DNA from: Onchidella celtica
Lineage: Eukaryota; Mollusca; Gastropoda; Systellommatophora; Onchidiidae
Length of the DNA: 64,000 bases
Direction of reading: 5' to 3'
NCBI GenBank assembly: GCA_963931925.1
Contig: OZ007572.1
Coordinates: 22,554,730-22,618,729, forward strand
Positions 46,777-60,770 of this stretch are shown piece after piece. The notes under the pieces are model-generated. The model did no database searches. It had not been told where the DNA came from and saw only the letters and a program-made list of their open reading frames with translations. Made by a program: the position numbers and the translations under genes. Each line of letters starts with the position of its first letter. Position 1 is the stretch's first letter.

Positions 46777-49700
46777 CTGAACAAACAATAATATTCTCAG
46801 CACCAATTTTTTTAACAGTTAACTCACATGCCCCACATACAATATTGCAATTTAGCCCTTACAAATTTAATTTAATGTATGATGACAAACTCCAGTCTTT
46901 TCACACTTTTTCAAATGACCTGCTAGGGATCTCCTACCTATAGCTACCCACAGAATATTTTAAAACTTAGAAGTAGAACCTGCACAAGTTCAAACCTAGA
47001 GTTGACCACGTTCCATATAAAATTATCATTAAATGCAAATTTGAAAGCCTTTAAAATCAATGCAAATCACTACCTACAATTATCAACCTATGAAGGCTAT
47101 TTCTTGCTCTGGCCTCCCGAAACAGATTCTGTAATTTAATAGTATACATTTTCATCCCATAGAGCTGAAAATGTTTTCAATACACTGCATCATTTACCTT
47201 TCAAGAATGCCAGTATTAAAGATCTCTAGACTTGTCCCTACTTCCTCAGTCCTACTCACTTTTCAATTTTTCATACCTTGCACTCCATTCATATTTCAGT
47301 ATTGTCTCATATATTTACAAACCATTCAACCACTTTAAGTTCAAATATTTAACAAACTCTGGGAGAGAGCTCTGTAGGTCCCAACTATCCAGTCAAGAAA
47401 CCCTAACTGCCTAAGCCTGTATGGCTGTAACAAACTGTCCTATCCCTAACCCTACCAGTTTACCACTCACTCTTTCACCCAGAAAACAAGAGTTAGCAAT
47501 GAAGACAGATTAGGTTTAGGTTTAGGGTATGTTAACTGAGTGATCGAGACGTGCAGAATTCTTTCCGAACCCGTCTTGGACCCCCCTGCCGTGTGATGAT
47601 CATTGGCATGTAATTACCGCGCTTCCCACCTGTTGGCCAATACGACAAGTCTGTAAAAAATGTTAACATTCTCATTGTCTTCCTTGTCAGTTTCGAAAAA
47701 TTAAACAAAATATTAGCATTAACTGCATTAAATACATTGGTAAAGCTCTGGCACAGATCACCACGTGAGTAAAGTCACATATTCTTGAGCTACAATTATA
47801 CAATCAAGTTCTGGAATCGTGTCCCTGCTCAGATCATGGAGGCGTGAAAGTAGGTCATGACTACGACAAGTTTTGCGGGCAAACAGTTCAGTAACAATGT
47901 AAATATGTCGTTAAAATACAAACTAGAAATTAAAAACACATCCTAAACTTTAATCGTACCCAGTTTCAGGTGTGATATCTGCCGAAATTTTGCCTTTCCA
48001 ATTATTTCCTTCAATAGCCTACGTAAAGTCACAGCGCACGTCACTAATGGTCGCGATTTGACCGATTTCGAGCTCCGACTCCGAAGAAAACAATGTCAAT
48101 TTTTCCACTTTCCTGCTCATTCAAATAGTTAGACCATTAAATTGTTCAATACTTACTATTCGGAATATGTGAAATATCCACAGGAATCACTATGAGGCAC
48201 ATAGATAGATCAGCAATGCCAGAATCGTAGAAAACCTGGCCTGTGCCCGCTACCGCACAATACCGTGATGGCGGACTACTGAGCTTATTTGCGCCGTCGA
48301 CAAACCAACATCCGGGCAACTAGTTGGTGTTGGCCCAGGACGTCGAATGTGGTGCGATGTTGCGTTTTTGGTGATGACCTCAGCCGAGAACTGAAATTAC
48401 CTCTGGACTCCCTCGATCTATTTGAGATGACATGAGAAACCATATGGTTTTTCAACACATTTTAATAACCATTAGAGCCGTCTAAACAATTTTCAAAGGA
48501 AGAAATGACTAATAATGTTGGCAATTTCTCCATAATAGTGGATGTACCATTTTCCTGACTGTTGGAAAGAACTATCGTAAGCTGTCCAGTATAGAATTTC
48601 AGCTACAATGACCTTCGGAAGACCTGTTTTTCGCGGGTGTCTCCATAATCGTTGATAATCAAACGGTGATATTATGTTGGCTACCTGGATACATTGGCGT
48701 ACGTTTGCAATAGATATGAAGGTTTGATATTGTTGTACATACAGCTGCAGTAAAGAAAAAGAAACCGTTATTCTGATAGGTAGCCACTCTTATCTCACAA
48801 TGTTATTCTGGCTGGACACAGGTATCTTTTTATGGAAACTATTCACAACGAGTAACTACATTCGGTTAATGTTTCACTGAAACCTAACTCTACCCCTTAC
48901 CCTAGCCTCAAAAAATTCAGTCTGCCTTCTTAACAAATTTATCAGCAACGTTTTAAATATGGACTTTGGTTGTTGACTAATAGGGTGTCGAGTATATTAA
49001 CATGCGGAAGTGATTTTTTTCCCCCAACAAGGCAGTTCCTGCTGTAGTGTGATACCCCAGATCTACTTCCAGTAAGACTTCCACGGTCAGACATTGGGAA
49101 TGGGACTATAAAATACGAGAGCTAAAGTGTGTCTTTTGAGTCGTTTTACCGAGTAATGGCCGAGGAGAGAGAAACGTGAAACTATAAGGTGGCACTATCT
49201 TCTCCTGTTTACATTCTAATGAAATACGTGTGTTCTATTAATCTATTCAAAATCGCATTTGGATTACAAACCGCTGTAATAGTTCTAATCAAATTATAGC
49301 TTTATGGCTATTTTTGTGAACAGAAAAGGCACACAAGTCTTGAAAGTAATCATAATGATATTGCACATTTAATATTGAGACCACAATGACTTTCGTGAAG
49401 TTAGGAGAGTTAATTTTGCTCTGTCTGTTTATTTATTGTTTTTTCTTAACTCTTTCTGTCTTACATAAGGAGAAATTCTGAATGTCTGTGGGTGGACATT
49501 TCCTTTATTGGAATGAGTTTATAGGCCAATCATGGCCGGTTCGTTGTAAGAAGTGATAATCTCCATGTTCACAAATAAGGAGATGATCACTTTTTTCGCT
49601 TTCCTGCACTGAACCGACGATATAATATGAGTCACAGATGACATGGTTTATTTCTCAGCTATTTTTAGCTGAAAGACGGAAAGGCTTTAGGAAGATTTTG

Positions 49701-52222
49701 GTTCAGTGATTTACTTACAGCTAGCAAACCAGTGGCATGAAAAGCAAAAGACTCGCCTTTGTGCAGTTGGCTGCTACAATCTGTGAATGATCTTTGGGTA
49801 CTGTATGAATGTTTTCCATTTGGGTAACAATGAACACAGATTTGATGCAAACACGTTGGCAATAAATTTAAAAGGGGGGTGGTTTGGTGAGACAAGATTG
49901 CTTTCTGGGTAGTACGTTCAACTTCCAATCTACACGACGTAAAAGTCAAACTTTACACAATTTATTGTAACAGGAAGCTATTGTCGAGACAGCTAATTTC
50001 CCTTTCTGACTTCACATTTTGGCCCGACCTCTTCTTGGTCGCTGTGGATGGTAGAAAATATTTAAGACTGTTGCCAACAGTCGTGATGCAATAACTCTCT
50101 GTCACCCACCCGACATACACCCAATTCACTTCCCCCAGTCTGTAGGGCGAAAAAAACGTTTGCCATTACGTCTATTTTCGTCAGAAACTAATTTTGTGGG
50201 AAAGCAGATACGAAGGCTCTACATGAAATTAGACCTTTCCTTTTAGATCACACGACAATGCTGTAAAGAGATTCGTAAACATCATACATACAGTTTCTGA
50301 CAGCCATAACATCATAACAAATGCGTTAGTAAACCGCGTTTCTGACAGTCTAACCATTCTTCCGCAGGTAGAATATTGGCCTATGCGCTTTGTGTAAAGA
50401 GAACCTCTGGTCGGTGGGTTTGGAGTGAATACAGCGTGGTCTTGCGGCATGAAAAGTTCGCAAATGCCTCCTGACAAAGCCCACAAGCTCCCTCGCGTCG
50501 GCTATTGCAACTTTGCTGCTATGCATCAAATCGGTCGATGATAATACCCTGTCTTCACGATCCTACTTGCTGCCAGCAACAGATGACTGTTGCCACCCTA
50601 TACAACTTTTCAGTGGCCCAGAAAAAAGACAGCACAGATCTCGGTTCGCCATAGCTTGACAGCTCAGCGCCTTAGCGATTGCCAATCTCTGATGCAACCT
50701 TCACCAATCTATTTTAGGCCTAATATCACTGGCTATGCGCTATGTCGGCTATGTGCTTACACAAGCAGCCAGTCAGCCAGGCCAAAGGCCTACCTTCCCG
50801 CGTATTTTGTGTGCGTGCGCGGTAAGTGGGCTGTGGCTGCGCTAGGCTAACCACACAGTACACGGCGTGCCCGTGTGCCACACTCGGAAACGCGGGCACT
50901 GTGGCAGGAGAAGGGAGAACAGCAACCGCAGTCAGCCGGTGACTGCACAGGCGCGTCAAGTACCGATCAAATTACGCTACTTCCGGTTTGTTGTTCTCAC
51001 ACTGCGGATCTGGCGGGAAAATGGAAATTAATTACCGCTCCCCCCCCCCTCCCCCCAAAAGTGCCGAACCAATCGAATTCCAAGAGGCATACAAGTTTCT
51101 GACTTGTCGAATTCCATGCGCCCTCTCTAACAACCCCATCTGCATTTGGGAAACCACTGGAATTTTATACAGCAGTGCTCTTGCCCAGAAGAGCATGCAG
51201 CTTTGACCTTTTTAGAGAGGTGGACAGAAGTGTTTCCGTACGGATGCAGAGCGTAGCGATTTTGTTTTATTTCAGATTTTAAGAACTACTTCAATCACTT
51301 TTGATCAGTAGTAGAAGAACATTTTATTTTGTAAAGAGAGAATTTGGGATCACTTGTCATAACACCAACAACACCAACAAAAAATGACTTTACGAAACAG
51401 ATGATGGTTATAAAGAAACCTAAATAATGGAACAATGACAATGGATATATACAGTTTCACTCAGCTTGCATCAGCCTTGAATGTGGGTGCCACAGAGTTA
51501 ATGGGTATAATTAATTAGAATATGACAACAAAGGATGTGAGACCTACTATTAAAAAGGTCTAGTAAATATCATCGCTCAACCCAACAGGAGAGGATAGGG
51601 CATTTCAGTCCTTTTTTGTTCTTTTCTTTTTGTTGCTGTTTGTTTGTATGAAGCATTGCTGACAGTACAGAATACTGGACTACTGACACGACCAAGCCTA
51701 TAATGTTTCTAATGTCTCGCCCGATCATGCTATTTTATGACAGAAAAAAAAACAAAAAACCAGGCAACATTCAGTTTCATGGTACACTCTGAGAACTCCC
51801 AACTATGAAAAGGAATCAGCTGCAACTTCTTCAATTTTTCAATTTGCCCCTGGCCAGTTGTAAATTTCTCAGTCTTCATGAAACTCTCTCATGAAACCAC
51901 GCAAATATAATTATTCGCACAACTGCAGACTGCAGATGACAACTCCCCCCCCCCCTCCCCCCTCCAAATGCTCGATGAAGTCTTCGAAGAAAAAGTATTT
52001 TTTCTACAGATTAAGGGGAAGTACACTGCGTCTATATCAGATGTTTATAACTGAAAATGTTATTTCGAATTTCTTTTTAGAAATACACCTCAGCTAAAAC
52101 TTTCTTTTCCAGTCCTGTCTAATTAGATCATCGTCCTTCTTGTGCGTTTCATAAAAGAGCCAGCGAAATACCAAAAATAGAAAGGAAAAAAAAAGGTGAG
52201 GGGAGGAAATGTCATAGAATAA
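46777..52222. other. No gene recognised
   Basis: Long intergenic stretch. The part around 50.7-51.0 kb is richer in CpG with an ETS-like ACTTCCGGT near 50.98 kb, and the part near 48.2-48.4 kb also has several CpGs. Either could be a promoter, but no exon is seen beside them. C runs lie at about 51.04 and 51.95 kb. Confidence 0.45.
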
Positions 52223-52368
52223 GGAACGGGATTTAATGACACAATTACTATATATCTAAATTTACCGATGACTTCATGGGACATTCGAACAGTTCAACGC
52301 GGTGGTTAATGTCCCATGACGTAAATCTAAATATAGTAGGCCTAACTGTGACATTCAATCCCGTTCCC
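52223..52368. mobile_element. Foldback MITE
   Basis: The left arm (GGAACGGGATTTAATGACAC and onward through CTAAATTTAC and CATGGGACATT) pairs with a right arm reading the reverse complement with a few mismatches and a small insertion. Arms are about 65 bases and together make up nearly the whole 146-bp element. There is no coding potential. The terminal GGAACGGGATT is the best conserved part. No target duplication was identified. Confidence 0.8.
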
Positions 52369-54699
52369 TATACATCCGTTGATAGAACAACTCAGCACAC
52401 GTCGAAAGCTGCAGCTGTAGGATTGGAGAGCAACATTAAATGAAAATTATATGTACGTTCAAGCAGAATACAGTGGACACACCGTGTTCAGCTGCTTTAA
52501 TGTTTATTCTTGGTACAGTAAATACAATAAAATCTTCAACCAACAAGACCAATGTCTAGTAAATTACGTAACCTGAGGCATATGACGAAAACCATTACTC
52601 TAAGGCGAGTGCGGAATGCAGCCAAATTAAAGTCCCACTTGTGGATATGAATAAATCTGTGATTTCTTTTCTGAAAAAAAACAAAACAACAACAGCTAAT
52701 TTGAAACTATTTAGAGGACAAAGGACGATCGATAAATTCTCGTCTCACCCCTCATTCCACACAACTCCCATTCAAAGCCAGCTACACTCTAGCCCCCCCC
52801 CCCCCTCCCCTTTTTCTTTTTGGTTTCCAAAGGCTATGGAAATTGGGCAAACTTATCTTCACTGTGAACATTACAATTCACAATTCAAACATTATTTTGA
52901 AATAAATCCGAAACGAAAACAAATTATTTTGAATTGTTCGTTACGCATTTTGACACTGCACAAAGCGAGTGGTTGTGTTATTTTCAGGCAAGACCCAGCT
53001 GAGATCGGAGCACATGAATAAAACGTTAACCTGTAGTTTGCCGTCCTTAAATAAAAATCTACAACCAATTCGCCATGCAGGTGGTAACCCTTGCTGCGGA
53101 TTTTCTTCATACCGTGACCGAATTTTACCAAAGTAAACTAAATTTTCAGCCGATATCTTTCATCAGTCCAAATATTTTACTTCAGTAATAAATAACAGAG
53201 ATATAACAATAATAAGGCATAATAATACACAATTATAGTCTTCATGTGAGGTAAGAAAGAGTCAGTGAAAATAGGAAATATTTTTTTTGTAAGTAGTTGG
53301 CACATTAAAGGTTAAATGGACCATAAAAGGTTATTCTTACATAAGTTTGTAGCGAAATCGAGCGACAATGTGCAAGTGCTGTGCCCCTTTCAGTTGTTAC
53401 AGTCGCACTGACATGGTATGAATATTGTTCTGCTAAAAAACGTTAAACTTTTAGTTAGTCTGCTTATCTGTTATCTGTTGTGCGTCATCATGTCCCATTC
53501 TTGTATTATGCAAGACGCTAAATTGTTCATACACTTATGATAAATGACATAACAGCGACATTTATCTTTGAGATTTCTATTGTAACCGAATAACTCATAA
53601 GGCAAGAGACGGGTCAATAGGTCACATAACTGCCACGTGGCCGAACATAAACGTGCCCTCTCAGTTTTGACACACGTCATTTCTGTGCTGCATTATTCAA
53701 CAAACACGCTAAAACTGGACGACAGAAAACACCATGTATTGGCATTAAATGTTATCTCGTATTTTGATTAGCCAGTGACGGCTCGCTGGAATTGGTAACA
53801 AGATTATTTGTTCTGTTTTCGCTTCGTCGGTGAAAATTATAACGAAGAATTCACTCAGTGCTAGCTGGGAGAGACTTACGTTTTGTAGGCCTTCCTATGT
53901 TTGGTAGCGATCTGGATTCGAAACCCCAAAGATCCACGAGAGATCAGAAGCAACAGGCATTTTCTGACATCTGTAAACATGAAATTGTTCATTCCCTCCG
54001 TTAAATTAACACCTCCAATTCTTTTATCTGTCCACTGCTTAACCATCGAGGAGCAGGGAATAATAATAATAACAATAATAATAATATCATTAATAATAAT
54101 CATCATCAATGAGGTGCAGAAGGAGGGGGGGGGGGGTAGAATCCAATCAAAGAGTGAAATAAAAACTGAGTTTCTTGAAATTTGAATTTATCGGATCGCT
54201 GTTTATAACTTCATGGTAAAGGCTGCCCTACAGCCGCACAAGCTGATCTAAATGTGGATCCGTGTTCTAATGAGCGAGACCAAAATAGAGATCCTGTTAC
54301 AATGTAAATACTGTGCGTAATACTGATTCAGATAACACAAAGTAGAGGTAGGTCTATGGGCTCTGTACAGTTCGCTTAAACTCTGTATTGAAAAACCATT
54401 CGCTACAGTTTCAAATCATTTAGTTAAGGCATGGGCAGCCTACCACCCATCGGCCGGCGAGGTTGATTAAAAATTACACACAGGTCACTTAGCTATCAAA
54501 TAATAATAAATAATTAATAAACCCCGAATGTATTGTGCCTGAATGCTTGTCGTTCATTATAACTATAAGCATTGCATCACAAAGGGAATATAATATATCT
54601 AATGTCATAATGACAATATATTTTTCCGGAGTGCTTACTCGCAGATGGAGGTTTCTTGGTTTTGTGATGTCTACTATCGTAGAGTTCCTCCAGCCTATC
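52369..54699. other. No gene recognised
   Basis: Contains C/G runs (52794-52806, 54125-54136) and an (AAT)n-rich stretch at about 54060-54108. The 126-codon plus-strand frame near 52.64-53.02 kb includes translated homopolymer and shows no domain. Confidence 0.5.
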
Positions 54700-54790
54700 G
54701 GAGTCTGCGGTAGCGCAATGACTAGCATCTGAGGTTATCAGTCGGAGACTGTGGGTTCGGTCCCATGCTGGGGCTTTTTTTTCTTTTTAA
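54700..54790 (+). repeat. tRNA-like sequence (SINE head or tRNA pseudogene)
   Basis: TAGCGCAATGACTAGCA resembles an RNA polymerase III A box and GGTTCGGTCCC at 54754-54764 a B box, at tRNA-like spacing. GTGGG and CCCAT can form a T-arm stem around a loop one base short. A long T run follows directly, which would act as a polymerase III terminator. The acceptor stem and anticodon arm do not fold convincingly, so this is not called a functional tRNA. Confidence 0.55.
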
Positions 54791-55279
54791 ACTAGTACTG
54801 CTCCTTGTTAGGAATCAATGTTGTTGTTTTTTCTAAGGCTTTTGCAAAATCGATGTCCTTAGGGGAAACTGATCATTACTAGTGTACTCCACACTACTTC
54901 CTTTATCTATTCCTGTTAATTTAATTTAGTCCTGTTCACTGAACAGTTGCTAATTGGAAATAAAAATGTAAATCAAATTTTAAACATGCAAATGATTTCT
55001 TTTAGTCAGGGTGAACTGAAAACTTCATCTCTCTCCACGGTAACTTAATTAGATCTGTCCTGTAATTGCGGAAAATATATTTTTGGTGGTCTTCTGCTTC
55101 AGCAATTTGTCATGTTTTGTTTTATTACTTTTTTGTTTGCATGGAAGTTTAGTTATTTTTATTTGCTCTCTCTCTCTCTTTTTACCTTCTCTGTGATTTC
55201 ACACCCAACACAATTGGCTAATATCATGTTATTCCTTTTCACAATTTTATACTCTGGAGCAAAGCCACGATGATCATTG

Positions 55280-55408
55280 GGAGAAAAGGAGAAAAAAAAA
55301 AGTAGCAGAAAAAAAACAAACAAAGTCAGCTCATGCGGAGAATCGAACCCCTTACCAACCCGACAGGCGAGTTTACGTAAATGAGCATGCCACCGGGGAA
55401 CCAGAGCA
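55280..55408 (-). repeat. tRNA-derived SINE
   Basis: On the minus strand GGTGGCATGCTCATTTAC (A-box region) is followed by CTCGCCTGTCGGGTTGG and then GGGGTTCGATTCTCC, containing a near-consensus B box (55339-55349). The body then runs into T-rich sequence. The CTCGCCTGTC segment with a downstream GGGTTCGATTC is typical of tRNA-derived SINE heads in invertebrates. The 3' boundary is uncertain. Confidence 0.65.
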
Positions 55409-56234
55409 AAAAGCATTGTAATGGAGGTCTCTCTAATGCTACCGAGGACACAATAGACGATAAGTGTCGATAATTTTTTTTTTTAAAAGACAGCCCGGCG
55501 TATCATTACCGTAAGAAAAACCCCATACGTTACTCCGAGTCGAGCCATCTTACCGAGTGAAGAGCCTAATTATTCAACAAAACAAGCCAGAATTGTCATC
55601 TAAACCAGCTCTTCTTAAAACAAAACAAAAAAAAAAACACAAAAAACAAAAATCCATATGCGAATAATCGTAGTCATTTTTTTATTTTTTTTGGTTACGA
55701 CTTCTATTCTAAGTGTCTGTGTGTAGGGGGGGGGGGTATAAGGGGAGGATTAACATTAATTCTGCGACCCAGGTTTTGACCATTGGCTGTTTCAAGAATT
55801 TTGTGGGTGGAATGTGGAAAAGAAAGGGAGGGGGGGGGGGGGTTAGGCCCAGTCATAGCGAAAACAGCCAAGCAGCGCGAAAAACATTCTAACGTTCAAT
55901 ATTATTTTTCTCTGACTTGCCTGCCGTTCAAATATCGACAGACGTCGGCTGCAGCACTACAAGTAGGCCTACAATAAAAATTAATGGTCTGACGTTGTTG
56001 ATTTAATTTTCAAGTTACCTCACCAGAGCTTTCACTGCCTGGTTAGGGCTGTTGTTGGTGTTCTTTGTTAATTACTTTTTTAATATAGATGACGATTTTG
56101 ATAATGACAGTGATGTCGAGACAAAATTGCTCAGTAAAACTGTTTCCCTGGAATATTTTAGCACAAAAGTTGACACTGCCGAATGACTTGTGGAGTGTCA
56201 TTCAGATTATTTGAAGAAAACTTCGTATTTACTG

Positions 56235-56325
56235 ACACACACACACACACACACACGCACGCACGCACGCACGCACGCACGCCCACCCACACACACAGAC
56301 ACACACAGAAACACACACGCACGCA

Positions 56326-56421
<96 letters not shown>
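56235..56421. repeat. Compound (AC)n(GCAC)n(CT)n microsatellite
   Basis: About 187 bases of alternating CA and ACGC tracts followed by about 50 bases of CT. Long open frames here are only translated repeats and are not genes. Confidence 0.97.
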
Positions 56422-56424
<3 letters not shown>

Positions 56425-56964
56425 CTAAAGTAAGTTTCCATACATTCACACACTCCCTCAGTATGTGCTTGGTCATTTGATCAGCTAGCAAATGAAAGAA
56501 CTCATTAGACATGGTTTGGACTCACAGGCAGATAGACAGAGCCAGACAAACAGACAGACGGATGGATGGATGGATAGATAGAGAGGCTATAAAGATTAGA
56601 GCTGATTAGAGGCAGAGAAAGAGAGTGAGAGACAGACAGACAGGCAGAGAAAGACTTTGCTCTCTGTATGAAATCGCTGGTAACCTTATCCTATTGGCCT
56701 CTCTTACAAGTTGGATGACATCGTCGAGATTACTTCAAAATACTTTCGAATTACGTTCGAAAATACTTATAAATGATTGTAAAAATTGAAGAAAGTGAAA
56801 TCCAAAAGAGAACCTTAAACAAAGAAAAACTGCTACCGCATCCTGGATCCATATTATTTTTGCTGGAGGATTGACATGAACATTGTTTTTTACAAGACAG
56901 GTAGGTTATCTATCCTCTGATTTCTCAGTGTTTGTTGCTGTTACGTTCATTTCACATCCTTGAG

Positions 56965-57042
56965 CAGTGGTTCAGAATGTCGGCGTTATCGCCTACTTTG
57001 GAGACGGGAAGGCAATTGCCTGAAAAAGCTTGAGAACCACTG
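56965..57042. mobile_element. Short hAT-like MITE
   Basis: It begins CAGTGGTTCAGAATG and ends CTTGAGAACCACTG, with terminal repeats of the CAGTGGTTCTCAA type shared with 16835-17076. Flanking 8-mers TCCTTGAG and ACCTAGAG match at six of eight positions, consistent with the 8-bp hAT duplication. Only 78 bases long, it is probably deletion-derived. Confidence 0.7.
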
Positions 57043-57194
57043 ACCTAGAGGTTCCCAAAGTTGGAGCCGTTCAGGAAACTTATGTTTGTCCTTCTTGGCT
57101 TCACCCCAATTTGTGACAAAGGTGAAATTTGTATTATGTTGAACTAAATCTCGCCGTAATTTCCTATATTTTTCTTAGCAAACCCGGGATGATC

Positions 57195-57291
57195 GTATCA
57201 TACTAAGCCCAGACAGGCACAGTCAGCTTCTGCCACTATTTTCTTGAGTGTACATTTTGCTGGCTTTGTCTGACCGGGCTTAGTATGATAC
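57195..57291. mobile_element. Foldback element, about 33-bp arms
   Basis: GTATCATACTAAGCCC at the left is matched by its exact reverse complement at the right end, with weaker pairing continuing inward (GGCACAGTCAGC against GCTGGCTTTGTC). The element is 97 bases with a loop of about 30. It is non-coding. Confidence 0.75.
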
Positions 57292-60200
57292 CTCCCATAA
57301 TATAAACAGCTTAACAAGGCTGAACATTTTAAAGGTTAATTTAAGATACGAAATAGACAGAGGTGAGAAGATACATGGTTTTGAGGTCTTTATTTTAGGA
57401 GGTTCGCTGCCCTTGGCATTTACACCTCACTTTACTTGTTTTATTATTTCTTGTTCTGGCGGGAGGGGGGGGGGGGGGGAGATGATATGGATAAATTTTA
57501 ATCTATTAATTTCAATTTTGCCCGGGCAGCGGCCTTTCGGCCTGCTCTTTACGATTTCCAACTGCCAAGGTATCTTTAACGTGCGCAACGTGCACACGGG
57601 CCCTCCGAATTTTTTCGTCCTTATCCGAGAAGACTAGGTACTCGATCCTACCCCCCAATAGGACCAGGGACTTGAAAATATGAGAAAAATCCAATTTCCA
57701 AGAACTACTCGATCCTTCAGAGAAGATACATGGATAATACTCACCATTATAAAAGAGAAAGATAGAGAGAGCATGACTGAATGTGGATGTGCTCCATAGA
57801 TATACACTACTAAACGATGTGCTCTTGTTTTTTTGCTTCATGTAAAATGAGGAAGTAGACTTTGCCACTGTGGATCACTAGATTGGATTTTACACTCCTC
57901 TACTTCGCTGTCAGTAACCAGCGAATGGCAAGTTTTGTTTCTTTGTGGGTTGTTGGTTTGTTTGTTTGTTTGTTGTTGTTGTTGTTGTTTTGGGGGGGGG
58001 GGGGTAATTATTATTACGGTACCCATGCTTTTCTGGAGATAGGCGCTGAAAAGATCTGAATCTTCCCCCCCCCCCCCTTCATTTCAGGGATATTTGGCAG
58101 TGAGTGATCTCCGTTTGCCCTTTCCATCCCCACAGCCATATCTTCATACCCTCCCCCCTCCCCCAAACCGCTTTCAACTGCTACCAAAGTAGCTACACCT
58201 CCCACAGATACCTGCTCTGCCGTTGTTAAATTACGTGTAATTTAAAAATAAGAATAAGGAAAAGAATACTAAAAAGTCTGTTTTAAGCCCCGCCGTGAAA
58301 GTACAGGCGCCATCACACCTCCGATAGCGTTCAATATCGACTAGTTAAAGCTCATATTTTACACCTCCTCCACTTCCAATACACATCAGCCCTATTGACT
58401 TTTCACTGAAACTTGGGATTGGCCAATACACATGACCTCAATTTTCGATCTTAAGGCAGATCTTTGTCGAAAGGATTGGTCCGAACTTGCATTTCATCAG
58501 TTAATCTATTAATTATATAATATATTAATATTACGGAATTGAATTTAGCACAATGGTGTAGAAGGGAAAAAAAACAAAACAACAACGATTTTTCAGGAAA
58601 AAGAAACATCGGGAGTATAGTTTTTTTCGGAAGAAATCCGTGAAAATAACTAGGAAGGGTGAAAAGAAAAAAAAGGACACGCCAGGACTGCGAAGTGCAT
58701 GTGTCAGTCACTCAGTGTGAAGGGGTGGGCTACTCCAAAGTGAAAGGGGACTCAAAAAGGGTTCATTAAATCCATACGCCACGGGTCGTGCCTAAGGATT
58801 TCGTGCAACTCAGAAATAAATTAACATGTTGAGCTGTGCATGAATGCGCACGTTGAACTTATGCTATGTTTATTCTGTATCTACTTTTAGTTCAGCGCCT
58901 GAGAGCACATCCTGTTTCGTGGATTTGAACTAATTAGAAATACATTACATTATTGCATGTACTATGCATGTAGTACACTGTCACAAAGCGCAGGTGCAGA
59001 CAATGGTACTGCAAATGCGGTTTGCAACCTTGGGATGTTCCGGCCTATGAGTGACTACAACACACCAATGGGAACAAGTGCTTTACAGTTATACACACAA
59101 TAAATTTATTGGGACACGTGGGATGGGGGCTTAATTAATGTTTGTAAAGTAGTCTAAATAGCGTGTCAGAAGAGATGGACAAATATTTCATACAGATATT
59201 AAAATGGCAATGATCCAAAGATAATAAATGTGACAACAATAACCTAAACTAACTACCCTGAAAGAAGAGGTTTCTGATTAATACAATAGAATGACAATGA
59301 AATGGATTATAATATGTTACACTAAAACACAGATAAAAAGGTAATTGTATATCTCACCAGCTCTGCACTCAAAGAACGTTTCACACAGGATATATCCACA
59401 CTCTTCCAATAATTACTCTAACTAAAATGTTACTTAAACTTGTCCTATATCTTGAATCTGTAAACTTGACGATGATGGTCCTAAACCGACGAATGTCCGA
59501 TCTCTTGGGAAACTGGACTCCACAAGATAATGTTCTCTTAAATTCACTACAGGATACACTCAATTGCAAATATGTCCTTACTCCACATAAAAAGCACTGT
59601 TCACATCCACAAGATGTCTACTAGTATATAACTAATGTCCTGATAAGGCTCTGGTCACAGTCACAGGATACACAACAGGATCGAAATGTCCTAACAATAT
59701 GCACAGGATACTTTAAAACAGGTGGTTACTTTATGGTCTTGGCCTCTAGCCTTCCCGCTGTTCTGTACAATTCACAGAAACGCCGGGTACAATGCTCTAC
59801 ACGCGGACAGAAGCCTGCCTGGTCACGCTGAGACTTACAGGTCTAACACTGCCACAAGAAGCGAGTACAACACTGGAAATGAACGAGTTCCTTAAGAACT
59901 TAAGATATGTGCAATATATGCACCGCGTACATGAGCTAACTTTAACTTTAAGCTTAGACTCACACGCCGCTCTAACTGAGCTTATTTCATGATTTGACGA
60001 AGCAAGAAATACAGTAATTTACTATGACTAAGTCCTACGCTAACTTGAAAGTCATAAACGCTCTATACACGAGCTAACTTAACACACCGTATAGGCTATG
60101 TTAATATACGTCTGTGTCTTACAATAAGAACGACAGACAGGTACACCACTCTACGTGAGCAGGACCTCGCTCCTTACGAGCTAAATTTTAATACAGGCCT

Positions 60201-60576
60201 TAATAGACACTGTAAATACACGCCTGAGTTCTACAGGCAGGTACACTGCTTCGCACGAGCAGGACCTCGCAGTGAGTCTATCGCAAGCGGACTGACGACT
60301 CCAGATTTGCTCTGGAATATATACAGAAACTCAAAATTACAGAAAATTACAGAGGGGAAAACTGGGAGCTAGCTCGATTCGTGAGCCATAAAAACGTGCA
60401 CAAAGATTCTACGGTGGCCAAACTCGGACGCTGGGGTATTAGGTGGACGGGTCAGAGATAATTGCTCTACCCGCAAGGTAGCCTGAGACATAACTTCGAA
60501 CAATAGATCAGGAAGGTGGACCGATCGAACGGGCAGGGGGACGGTCATTACGCGGCATTTCGTTACATACACAGTA
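57292..60576. other. No gene recognised
   Basis: Contains long G/C runs (57464-57479, 57991-58005, 58065-58078) and, around 59.5-59.7 kb, several irregular repeats of ACAGGATAC. Two GAGCAGGACCTCGC blocks lie near 60.16 and 60.26 kb. No gene or well-bounded element is supported. Confidence 0.45.
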
Positions 60577-60743
60577 ATAACTAATACATGTACATGTATA
60601 ATATTCAAGGAATCAGATCGACCTAGTAACTAGACTTTTTAAATAAACCAATTAAAAATACCGTACATTTCATGATATAACTAATATAATCTTCGAGGAA
60701 TCAGATGGACCGAGTAACCAGGCTGAGTTTAAATAAACCAATA
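60577..60743. repeat. Two-copy tandem duplication, about 88 bp
   Basis: GGAATCAGATCGACCTAGTAAC and TTTAAATAAACCAAT blocks occur at about 60609 and again at 60697 with a few substitutions. Confidence 0.75.
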
Positions 60744-60770
60744 GCTTTGGAGCTTAGGTAGCTCAGCGAC

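Noticed and set aside
47508-47530. Telomere-like TTTAGG repeats
   Set aside because: Only about three imperfect units in ordinary sequence. A few TAACCC-like words nearby also occur singly; no array is present.
50700-51000. CpG-richer segment with an ETS-like site as a promoter
   Set aside because: No exon starts beside it on either strand, and short GC-rich segments are not diagnostic in this kind of genome.
52641-53021. 126-codon plus-strand frame
   Set aside because: It includes a proline run from a C homopolymer, has no domain and lacks splice or promoter context.
56158-56512. Overlapping open frames rich in His/Thr, Cys/Val and Arg/Glu
   Set aside because: They are translations of the compound CA/CG/CT microsatellite.
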